A stretch of DNA of 64,000 bases from Sphingomonas nostoxanthinifaciens (GTDB lineage: Bacteria > Pseudomonadota > Alphaproteobacteria > Sphingomonadales > Sphingomonadaceae), in assembly GCF_019930585.1 (NCBI RefSeq), contig NZ_CP082839.1, positions 3,096,001 through 3,160,000 on the forward strand. The letters are read 5' to 3'. Positions 17,083 to 24,599 of the stretch are shown here, one piece after another (position 1 is the stretch's first letter; every line of letters begins with the position of its first letter). A program made the position numbers and the translations under genes. The notes under the pieces are model-generated. The model made no database searches and had not been told where the DNA came from. It worked only from the letters and a program-made list of their open reading frames with translations.

Positions 17083-19104
17083 TCACCACACGTGCACGCG
17101 CTCGGCGGGCGGCAGATACAGCTTCTCGCCCGGCTTGACGTCGAACGCCTTGTACCAGGCGTCGACGTTGCGGACGATGCCGTCGGTGCGGTTCTTGTCG
17201 GGGCTGTGCGGATCGGTCAGCAATTGCTGGCGCAGCGCGCCCTCGCGGCGCTTGCCGCGCCACGCCACGGCGTAGGCGATGAAGAAGCGCTGATCGCCGG
17301 TCAGCCCGTCGATCACCTTGGGCGCACCATGCTGCGCGATGTAGCGGTGATAGGCGCGATAGGCGGCCTCGATCCCGCCGAGATCGCCCAGATTCTCGCC
17401 CATCGTCAGCTTGCCGTTGATGTGCGTGCCCGCGACCGGCTCATACTGATCATATTGCGCGCCGAGCCGGGCGACGTTCGCCTTGTACTTGTCGGAGGTG
17501 GCGGGCGTCCACCAATCGCGGAACTTGCCGGTCGCGTCGAACTGCCGCCCCTGATCGTCGAAGCCATGGCCCATTTCATGGCCGATGATCGCGCCGATCG
17601 CGCCGTAATTGACCGCCGGGTCCGCCGCCGGATCGAAATAAGGTGGCTGCAGGATCGCGGCCGGGAACGTGATCTGGTTCATCAGCGGGCTGTAATAAGC
17701 ATTCACCGTCTGCGGGGTCATATCCCACAAGGTGCGGTCGACCGGCTTGCCGAGGCGCGACAGCTGCAGCTTCCACTCGAAATCGCTGCTGGCGACGTCG
17801 TTCGCGAGCGGATCGGTGCGGCTGACCTGCAGGTTGGAATAATCGATATATTTCTGCGGATGGCCGATGCGCGGATCGAAGGCGGCGAGCTTGGCCAGCG
17901 CCTGCTGGCGGGTCGCGTCGTCCATCCACGTCGCCGCGCGGATATTGTCGGCATAGGCCGCGCGCAGATTCTCGATCAGCTCCGCCATCTGCTTCTCGCT
18001 TTCGGGCGGATAATGGCGCGCGACATAGACCTGGCCGATCGCCTCGCCCAGCGCGTCGCTGACGTTCTGGACGCCGCGCTTCCAGCGCGCGCGCTGCTGC
18101 GGCACGTCGTTCAGCGTCTTGCTGAAGAAGCCGAAATGCGCGTCGTCGAACGCCTTGGGCAGGAACGAGGCGTGATCGCTGACGAAGCGGAAGGCAAGAT
18201 ACTCCTTCCACGTCGCGAGCGGCACGGTGTCGAGCGCCTTGCCGGCGGCGGCGACCGCGCTCGGCTCCATCGTGATGATCGTATCCAGCTTGCCCATGCC
18301 CGATTGGTCGAGCAGCGTCGGCCAGTCGAATTGCGGCGCCAGCGCCATCAATTGCTGGCGGCTCATCGGATTGTAGATCGCCTTCATGTCGCGCTTTTGC
18401 GCGCGCGCCCACTGGTCCTTCGCCAGCATCGTCTCCAGCGCGATGATCCGATCGGTGCGCGCCGCCGCGTCGGGGAAGCCGGCGAGCGTCTGGATCTGCA
18501 GCACATAGGCACGATAAGCGGCGCGGAAGGCATCATATTTCGCGCCCGGCAGCAGGTAGTAATCGCGATCGGGCAGGCCGAGGCTGGCCTGCCCCGCATA
18601 GCCCGCATAGCGCGTGGGATCGGCGAAATCGGCGTCGATGCCGAGCTCCACCGGCGAGGCATAGCCCTGCGCCGCGAACAGCCGCAGCAGATCCTGCCGC
18701 GTCTTCACCGCATCGATCCGGGCCAGCCACGGCTTGAGCGGGGCGAGGCCGCGCGCCTCGATACCGGCCTCGTCCATCCACGCGGCATAATCGTCGCCGA
18801 TCTTGCGATCGGTCCCGGTCGCGTTCGGATCGGCGGCGAGATCCTCGACGATCTTGCGCACGTCGATCTCGGCCTGGTCGCGCAGCACGGTCGAGATCCC
18901 AGCGCTGCTGCGGTCGGGCGCGATCTGGGTCATGCGATCCCACGCGCCATTGGCATAGGCCCAGAAATCGTCGCCGGGCTTCACCGAGCGATCGAAGCCC
19001 GCCATGTCCACGCCCCAGCTGCCGTAGCGCGGGGTCGCCGCCAACGACGTGACGCACAATGCCGTGCCTGCCGCCAGCGCCGCCAGCCTCTTGCCGAAAC
19101 CCAT
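17083..19104 (-). CDS. M13 family zinc metallopeptidase (neprilysin-like)
   Basis: A 673-residue secreted endopeptidase. The signal peptide is MGFGKRLAALAAGTALCVTSLAA; the N-terminal M13 domain starts around FDRSVKPGDDFWAYANGAWD. The catalytic domain has the zinc motif HEMGH at residues 509-513 and the downstream GENLGDLGGIEAAYRAY with the third ligand Glu. NAYYSPLMNQITFPAAIL and the C-terminal VHVW are family marks. The start at 19104 is chosen because GGAG lies eight bases upstream; ATGs at 19125/19128 lack this. Such enzymes degrade peptides in the periplasm. It is not in an operon. Confidence 0.95.
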   Translation of the reverse strand: MGFGKRLAALAAGTALCVTSLAATPRYGSWGVDMAGFDRSVKPGDDFWAYANGAWDRMTQIAPDRSSAGISTVLRDQAEIDVRKIVEDLAADPNATGTDRKIGDDYAAWMDEAGIEARGLAPLKPWLARIDAVKTRQDLLRLFAAQGYASPVELGIDADFADPTRYAGYAGQASLGLPDRDYYLLPGAKYDAFRAAYRAYVLQIQTLAGFPDAAARTDRIIALETMLAKDQWARAQKRDMKAIYNPMSRQQLMALAPQFDWPTLLDQSGMGKLDTIITMEPSAVAAAGKALDTVPLATWKEYLAFRFVSDHASFLPKAFDDAHFGFFSKTLNDVPQQRARWKRGVQNVSDALGEAIGQVYVARHYPPESEKQMAELIENLRAAYADNIRAATWMDDATRQQALAKLAAFDPRIGHPQKYIDYSNLQVSRTDPLANDVASSDFEWKLQLSRLGKPVDRTLWDMTPQTVNAYYSPLMNQITFPAAILQPPYFDPAADPAVNYGAIGAIIGHEMGHGFDDQGRQFDATGKFRDWWTPATSDKYKANVARLGAQYDQYEPVAGTHINGKLTMGENLGDLGGIEAAYRAYHRYIAQHGAPKVIDGLTGDQRFFIAYAVAWRGKRREGALRQQLLTDPHSPDKNRTDGIVRNVDAWYKAFDVKPGEKLYLPPAERVHVW

Positions 19105-19200
19105 CCGAGCCACTCCGTAAGTCATCATGATGGACCTACGTAGCGCGAGCTTGCCGGGGGATGAAGTGCGCGCGTGCCAGGGACCGACCGTCACCGCCCA

Positions 19201-19315
19201 CCGTTCGTGGTGAAGAGAGGCAGAGCGCAGTCGAAGCCTCGTCTCGAACCATCGGCGACTTTATCCTTCGAGACGCCACTTCGGCTGCGCTCAGTGGCTC
19301 CTCAGGACGAACGGG
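19201..19315. repeat. class D long imperfect palindrome (copy 1)
   Basis: GAGAGGCAGAGCGCAGTCGA...CTCGTCTCGAACC is mirrored by CCTTCGAGACGCCACTTCGG...CTCAGGACGAACGG. The element recurs near 27.8, 49.7 and 54.0 kb. It lies between the M13 gene start and the dapD stop. Confidence 0.82.
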
Positions 19316-19324
19316 GGGCCTGGA

Positions 19325-20149
19325 TCAGTCTCGCAGCAGCTCGTTGATGCCGGTCTTGGCGCGAGTCTGCGCGTCGACGCGCTTGACGATCACCGCGCAA
19401 TACAGGTTCGGGCCGCCGCTCGCGCCCGGCATGCTGCCCGGCACCACCACCGAATAAGCCGGCACGCGGCCGACGAAGATCTCGCCGGTCGCGCGATCGA
19501 CGATGCGGGTCGAGGCGCCGAGATACACGCCCATCGACAGCACCGCGCCCTGCTCAACCACCACGCCCTCGGCCACTTCGGAGCGCGCGCCGATGAAGCA
19601 ATCGTCCTCGATCACCACCGGGCCGGCCTGCAGCGGCTCCAGCACGCCGCCGATGCCGGTGCCGCCCGACAGGTGGACGTTGCGCCCGATCTGCGCGCAG
19701 CTTCCCACCGTCGCCCACGTATCGACCATCGTCCCCTCGCCGACATAGGCGCCGATGTTGACGAAGCTCGGCATCAGCACCGCACCCTTGCCGATGAAGG
19801 CGCCGGTGCGCACGATCGAGCCCGGCACCGCGCGGAAGCCGGCGGCGCGGAAGCGTGCCTCGTCCCAACCAGCGAACTTCGACGGCACCTTGTCGAACCA
19901 CGGTGCATCGCCCGGCCCGTCCATCACGCGATTGTCGTTCAGCCGGAAGGAAAGCAGCACCGCCTTCTTCAGCCACTGGTTGACCGTCCAGCCGCCGTCG
20001 GCGCCCTTCTCGGCCACGCGCAGCGTGCCGGCGTCGAGCCCGGCAAGCGCCGCCGCGACCGCGTCGCGCACGTCGCCCGTGGTCTGCGGGTTGAGGCCGT
20101 CGCGCGCATCCCATGCGGCATCGATCGTCGCTTCCAGTCCGTCGCTCAT
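19325..20149 (-). CDS. dapD: 2,3,4,5-tetrahydropyridine-2,6-dicarboxylate N-succinyltransferase
   Basis: A 274-residue left-handed beta-helix acyltransferase of the lysine/diaminopimelate pathway. The N-terminal part is helical ([20 protein letters not shown]), followed by hexapeptide repeats: [60 protein letters not shown], and the closing [15 protein letters not shown]. It transfers succinyl from succinyl-CoA. It supplies the substrate line that LysA, 7 kb away, completes. Its ATG overlaps the stop of the HAD phosphatase gene (ATGA), so both are read together. Confidence 0.97.
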   Translation of the reverse strand: MSDGLEATIDAAWDARDGLNPQTTGDVRDAVAAALAGLDAGTLRVAEKGADGGWTVNQWLKKAVLLSFRLNDNRVMDGPGDAPWFDKVPSKFAGWDEARFRAAGFRAVPGSIVRTGAFIGKGAVLMPSFVNIGAYVGEGTMVDTWATVGSCAQIGRNVHLSGGTGIGGVLEPLQAGPVVIEDDCFIGARSEVAEGVVVEQGAVLSMGVYLGASTRIVDRATGEIFVGRVPAYSVVVPGSMPGASGGPNLYCAVIVKRVDAQTRAKTGINELLRD

Positions 20150-20817
20150 TCGCCTGTCGTCTCCGTTAGGGCGTGCAGCCACGCGCCAAGATCGGCGGTG
20201 ACATAGTCGATATGATCGCGCGCGCCATCGCCCGCTTGTTCCGATCCGTTATCGACCCACAAGGTCGTCATGCCGAGCGCCTTGGCCGGCTTCAAGTTGC
20301 GTGCCATGTCCTCGGCGAACAAGGCGCGCGTCGGCTCGATCCGGAACGAGGCGAGCATCGAGGCATAAGCGTGCGGATCGGGCTTGGGCCGGAGCCCGCA
20401 GGCGTGGATGTCGTGGATCGCCTCGAACGTGCGCGACAGGCCCAGCCGGTCGAGCACGCGCCGGGCATAAGGCGCGTCGCCATTGGTGAAGACCAGCTTG
20501 CGCCCCGGCAGCCGCGCGAGCGCGTCGATCAGCCGCCGGTCCTCGCTCAGCGCGTCGAGCTCGATCGCGTGGACGTCGGCGAGGAATTCGTGCGGATCGA
20601 CGTCATATTCGATCGAGAGGCCCGCGAGCGTCGTGCCATGCTCGCGGAAGAAGCGCTTCTGCAGCGCATAGGCCTCGTGGCGCGGCAGCCCGGTCACCTG
20701 CGCCACATACGCGGTCATGCGCTGGTCGATCAGCCCGAACAGGTCGCACGAGGCCGGATAGAGCGTGTTGTCCAGATCGAAGATCCAGGCATCGATATGG
20801 GCGAGCGCCGGCACCAT
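20146..20817 (-). CDS. HAD-family pyrimidine 5'-nucleotidase
   Basis: A 223-residue HAD hydrolase. Motif I is [17 protein letters not shown] (nucleophile Asp), motif II is LVFTNGD, the motif III lysine lies in [11 protein letters not shown], and motif IV is [19 protein letters not shown]. This arrangement matches the SDT1/pyrimidine 5'-nucleotidase branch, which dephosphorylates UMP/CMP-like nucleotides. It is cytoplasmic. It is the first gene of a two-gene unit with dapD. The adjacent 104-base divergent region to the subtilisin gene carries a CtrA-like half site. Confidence 0.87.
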   Translation of the reverse strand: MVPALAHIDAWIFDLDNTLYPASCDLFGLIDQRMTAYVAQVTGLPRHEAYALQKRFFREHGTTLAGLSIEYDVDPHEFLADVHAIELDALSEDRRLIDALARLPGRKLVFTNGDAPYARRVLDRLGLSRTFEAIHDIHACGLRPKPDPHAYASMLASFRIEPTRALFAEDMARNLKPAKALGMTTLWVDNGSEQAGDGARDHIDYVTADLGAWLHALTETTGE

Positions 20818-20856
20818 CGGCCGCCGCGCTAGACGACGGCCCGGATTAGGGCAACA

Positions 20857-20864
20857 TTAACCAT
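20857..20864 (+). promoter_or_regulatory. possible CtrA half-site TTAACCAT
   Basis: An exact TTAACCAT octamer lies in the divergent region between the HAD gene and the subtilisin gene. It matches the CtrA half-site of alphaproteobacteria. Only a half-site is seen, with no TTAA seven bases away, so regulation is inferred. Confidence 0.35.
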
Positions 20865-20921
20865 GTCCCGATAGTGCTGGTTGCGGGTGGGGGCGTCGCG
20901 ACACGCAAGGATCTGGGAACA

Positions 20922-23216
20922 ATGCGCTTGGGCAAGGAACACTGGCTGGCGAGTGCCGCCGTGCTGCTGCTGTCTGGCTGCGGGGGCGGCGGCGGAAGCG
21001 TCCAATCCACCCCGACGCCGGTCACGTCGACCACGACCACGACGACCGGGTCGAGCGGCACCGGCTCGAACGGCTCGGGCACGACCACGCCGGCGACGAC
21101 GCCCAACTCGATCAATTATAACGACGCCGAATATCAGCGCTCGAACTCGGCCAGCTATGCCGGGGCGGCGACCGCGTGGAATGCCGGCGCGACCGGCGCG
21201 GGCACGACCATCGCCATCCTCGACACCGGGCTGACCGACGCCACCGGCACCGAATTCGCCGGACGCATCGCCTCGGCCAGCACCGCCGTCAGCGACAGCG
21301 CGGGCTATGCCGATCAGGACGGCCACGGCACCGCGGTCGCCGCGGTCGCGGCGGCAGCGCACAATGGCAGCGACATCGAGGGCATCGCCTTCGGCGCGAC
21401 CGTCCTGGCGGTGCGCGCCGATTCGACCGGCTCGTGCGGCACCACCGACGGCTGCAAGTTCAACACCGGCACGCTGGCGACCGCGATCGACTATGCGACC
21501 CAGCACGGCGCCAAGGTCATCAACATGTCGCTCGGCGGCAGCAGCGCGACCACCCAGCTGAAGGCGGCGATCGGCCGCGCGACGGCGGCCGGCATCATCG
21601 TCGTGATCGCCGCGGGCAATGACGGCGACACCTCGCCCGACGCGCTTGCGCAGGTCGCGTCCGATGCGTCGGCGAACGGCCTCGTCATCATCGCCGGATC
21701 GCACGACGCCTCGGGCGTGATCTCGACCTTCTCGGACAAGGCCGGCAGCTTCGGCCAATATTATCTCACCGCGCTCGGCACGTCGGTGCGCTCGTTCGAT
21801 AACAAGGGCGTCGATTATTATTATAGCGGCACCTCCTTCTCCGCGCCCGCGATCGCGGCGGCGGTGGCGGTGCTGGAGCAGGCCTTCCCGAAGCTGACCG
21901 CGGCGCAGGTGGTAAGCCTGCTCTTCTCGACCGCGACCGACGCCGGCGATACCGGCGTCGACTCGGTCTACGGCCACGGCCTGCTCAACCTGGTGAAGGC
22001 GTTCCAGCCGTCGGGCACGCTCAGCCTTGCCGGCAGCAAGCAGGCGGTGTCGACCGGGGTCAACGCCGTCCTTTCGACCGCGATGGGCGACGCCACCGCC
22101 ACCGGCGCGGGCCTCGCCAAGACATTGATCCTCGACAGCTATGGCCGCGCCTATCTGATGGATCTCAGCGGCACGGTCGCGCATGTCAGCCAGCAGCGGC
22201 CGCTCGCCAACGCGCTCTCCGGCAACCTGTTCGTGCGCGACCAGAGCTTCGGCGCGGCGCACGTCTCGTTCACGATCGCGCGCGATACCGCCAATGCGCC
22301 GTGGGTCGGCCTCGCCCAGCAGGGCCTCACCCCCAACGGCCAGATCACCAGCCGCGCCGTCTCCGGCACCGTCACCTATGCGATCGACGCGCATACCAGC
22401 AGCGGCTTCGGCTTTGCGCAGAGCGGGCGGCGGATCGGCGACCTGCTCGACGCGCCGCGCGCCGCTGGATCGTTCCTCGTCGCGCGTGCGCCCGACGACG
22501 GCCCCGGCTTCCAGGGCCTGACCGGCATGGCCATGGCGATGCGCCACCGCCTCGGCACGCTCTCGATCGAAGGCAGCGCCGAACGCGGCACGCTGCCGGC
22601 GATGCTCGGCAAGACCGATCGGCCGGCGGCCTATACGATGATGTCGCTCCGCGCCAAGCAGGCGTTCGGGCCGCTGTCGCTGACCTTCGGCGGCGCGGTG
22701 CTGGACGAGGCCGAGAGCGTCCTCGGCGCGCGCTTCGGCGCGGCGCTTAGCGGCCGCGGCGCCTCGACCCAGATGGCCGATGCCGGCGCGACGTTCGATT
22801 TCGGCGGCGGCTGGCTCGCGCACGGCCAGTATCGCCACGGCTGGACGGTCGCGGCGGCCGGCGGTGCGCTCAGCAACGGCCGGCTGCAGACCGCGGCATC
22901 GTCGTTCGAGCTGGGCCGTGACCGCGGCGGCGTCCGCTTCGGCCTGCGCTATGCCGAGCCGACGCGCGTCACCTCGGGCGGCTTCGCGCTCTCGGTGCCC
23001 GACAGCTACGATTACGACACCGGCGCGGTCGGCTATGCGCTCACCCGCCTGAACCTCGCCCCGAGCGGTCACGAACGCGACGTCGAGGCGAACATGGGCT
23101 TCCGGCTGGGCAGCGGCTGGGTCGACGGCAACCTGTTCTGGCGCAATCAGCCCGGCAACATCGCCGCCGCGCACGACGATACCGGCGTGGCGCTCCGCTA
23201 CCAGGCGGCGTTCTAG
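20922..23216 (+). CDS. subtilisin-like (S8) lipoprotein protease with possible C-terminal barrel
   Basis: A 764-residue protein. The N-terminus is a lipoprotein signal (ASAAVLLLSGC; Cys20), followed by polyglycine and a Ser/Thr-rich linker to about residue 62. The S8 domain has catalytic Asp101 (AILDTGLTD), His135 (DQDGHGTAVA), oxyanion Asn233 (IAAGNDG) and Ser305 (SGTSFSAPA). From about residue 340 the protein changes to alternating glycine/aromatic strands and ends ...ALRYQAAF, a terminal phenylalanine like outer-membrane barrels. This resembles autotransporter serine proteases, though the barrel is inferred. Its stop overlaps the convergent oxidoreductase stop (CTAG). Confidence 0.9.
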   Translation: MRLGKEHWLASAAVLLLSGCGGGGGSVQSTPTPVTSTTTTTTGSSGTGSNGSGTTTPATTPNSINYNDAEYQRSNSASYAGAATAWNAGATGAGTTIAILDTGLTDATGTEFAGRIASASTAVSDSAGYADQDGHGTAVAAVAAAAHNGSDIEGIAFGATVLAVRADSTGSCGTTDGCKFNTGTLATAIDYATQHGAKVINMSLGGSSATTQLKAAIGRATAAGIIVVIAAGNDGDTSPDALAQVASDASANGLVIIAGSHDASGVISTFSDKAGSFGQYYLTALGTSVRSFDNKGVDYYYSGTSFSAPAIAAAVAVLEQAFPKLTAAQVVSLLFSTATDAGDTGVDSVYGHGLLNLVKAFQPSGTLSLAGSKQAVSTGVNAVLSTAMGDATATGAGLAKTLILDSYGRAYLMDLSGTVAHVSQQRPLANALSGNLFVRDQSFGAAHVSFTIARDTANAPWVGLAQQGLTPNGQITSRAVSGTVTYAIDAHTSSGFGFAQSGRRIGDLLDAPRAAGSFLVARAPDDGPGFQGLTGMAMAMRHRLGTLSIEGSAERGTLPAMLGKTDRPAAYTMMSLRAKQAFGPLSLTFGGAVLDEAESVLGARFGAALSGRGASTQMADAGATFDFGGGWLAHGQYRHGWTVAAAGGALSNGRLQTAASSFELGRDRGGVRFGLRYAEPTRVTSGGFALSVPDSYDYDTGAVGYALTRLNLAPSGHERDVEANMGFRLGSGWVDGNLFWRNQPGNIAAAHDDTGVALRYQAAF

Positions 23217-24193
23217 CCGAGCGTCAGCACCACCTTGCCGACATGGTCGCCCGCCTCGAGATGAGCGTGGGCGGCGGCCGCGTCGGCGAACGGAAAGGTC
23301 CGGTCGATCACCGGGCGCAGCCGGCCGTCCGCCACGAACGGCCAGACCGTCTCGGCGATCTCGTCGCGCAGCATCGCCTTGTACGCGGCCTCGCGCGCGC
23401 GCAGCGTGCTGCCGGTCAGCGTCAGCCGCTTGCGCATGATCGGCCATAACGGCACCGCCGCCTCGCCGCCGCGCTGCGCCGCGATCGAGATGTGGCGCCC
23501 CTCCTCGGCCAGGCAGGCGAGATTGCGCGCGACATACTCGCCGCCGACCATGTCGAGCACCATGTCGACGCCGCGGCCGTGGGTCAGCGCCTTCACCTCG
23601 GCCACGAAATCCTGCGTGCGATAGTTGATCGCGTGCGCCGCCCCCAGCGCCACCGCTCGCGCGCATTTGTCGTCGCTGCCGGCGGTGACGATCACGCGCA
23701 GGCCGAGCATCCGCCCGAGCGCGATCGCGGTGGTGCCGATGCCGCTGGTGCCGCCATGGACCAGCAGGCTTTCGCCCGCACGCGCATGGCCACGGTGGAA
23801 GACGTTGCCCCAGACGGTGAAGATCGTCTCCGGCAACGCGGCCGCCTCGACCATGCTCAGCGACTCGGGCACCGGCAGGCACTGGCCGATCGGTGCGGCG
23901 ACATAGTCAGCATAGCCACCGCCCGCGATCAGCGCGCACGCGCGCGCGCCGAGGAACGCCGGATCGGTCCCCTCGCCCACCGCGACGATCTCGCCCGCCG
24001 CCTCCAGCCCCAATATGGTCGGCGCGCCGGGCGGCGGCGGATAATTGCCCTCGCGCTGCATCAGATCCGGCCGATTGACCCCCGCCGCCGCGACTCGGAT
24101 CAGCACTTCGCCTTCGCCGACGCGCGGCAAGGGCCGCTCGACCGGCGCCAGCACCTCCGGGCCGCCCGGTTCGGCAGGGTCGATCGCACGCAT
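23213..24193 (-). CDS. NAD(P)H-quinone oxidoreductase (zinc-less MDR family)
   Basis: A 326-residue medium-chain dehydrogenase/reductase of the quinone oxidoreductase/PIG3 type. The GroES-like N-terminal part contains VLIRVAAAGVNRPDLMQREG and ILGLEAAGEIVAVGEG; the NADPH-binding domain is LLVHGGTSGIGTTAIALGRM. Zinc-ligand cysteines are absent. It reduces quinones or enones with NADPH. The start at 24193 (MRAIDPAEPGG) is preferred; an ATG at 24208 would add five residues. It is divergent from DUF1192 and convergent with the S8 protease. Confidence 0.93.
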   Translation of the reverse strand: MRAIDPAEPGGPEVLAPVERPLPRVGEGEVLIRVAAAGVNRPDLMQREGNYPPPPGAPTILGLEAAGEIVAVGEGTDPAFLGARACALIAGGGYADYVAAPIGQCLPVPESLSMVEAAALPETIFTVWGNVFHRGHARAGESLLVHGGTSGIGTTAIALGRMLGLRVIVTAGSDDKCARAVALGAAHAINYRTQDFVAEVKALTHGRGVDMVLDMVGGEYVARNLACLAEEGRHISIAAQRGGEAAVPLWPIMRKRLTLTGSTLRAREAAYKAMLRDEIAETVWPFVADGRLRPVIDRTFPFADAAAAHAHLEAGDHVGKVVLTLG

Positions 24194-24284
24194 CGTAGAG
24201 GGCAACATGGGGGCGGTTCGCTTTCCAACTCGACTGATCGCGCGGCTTGTTGACAGGGGCGCGGCCGAGGTCAACCATCACGCC

Positions 24285-24482
24285 ATGGACCTTGACGACA
24301 TCCTGCCCAAGGCGCCCGGCGATCCGCTGGCCGCATTGGTGCGCCAGGATCTCGATCCGCTCTCGGTGGCCGAGCTGGAGACGCGCATCGCCGCGCTGGA
24401 AGGCGAGATCGACCGTAGTCGTAAGAAAATCGAACGCGCCGTTAACCATCGCGCAAAGGCAGACGGGTTATTCAGGCGGTGA
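24285..24482 (+). CDS. DUF1192 small coiled-coil protein
   Basis: A 65-residue protein typical of DUF1192 in alphaproteobacteria: MDLDDILPKAPGDPLAALVR is followed by PLSVAELETRIAALEGEIDR, a short heptad coiled coil, and a basic tail ending ADGLFRR. A TTGACA at 24250-24255 could be its -35 element, although the matching -10 is poor. It is 117 bases before clpA and may share its transcript. The biochemical role is unknown. Confidence 0.85.
   Translation: MDLDDILPKAPGDPLAALVRQDLDPLSVAELETRIAALEGEIDRSRKKIERAVNHRAKADGLFRR
24442..24449 (+). promoter_or_regulatory. possible CtrA half-site TTAACCAT
   Basis: The second exact TTAACCAT in the window lies inside the DUF1192 coding end, about 150 bases upstream of the clpA start. 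It may be chance, since it is within codons. Confidence 0.22.
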
Positions 24483-24599
24483 GGAACGGCGCCGTCATCA
24501 GGCTGCGTCCCCGGACGATGCTTGATCGGCGGCATAACCGTTCCGACATACAGGCTAGCATGACGGCATTGACGCCGCCGATGCGGGAGTAACGTCTAG

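Noticed and set aside
20829-23882. A 1017-codon open frame on the minus strand
   Set aside because: It lies over the subtilisin and oxidoreductase genes, has Arg/Gly/Ala composition typical of antisense in GC-rich DNA and lacks any domain.
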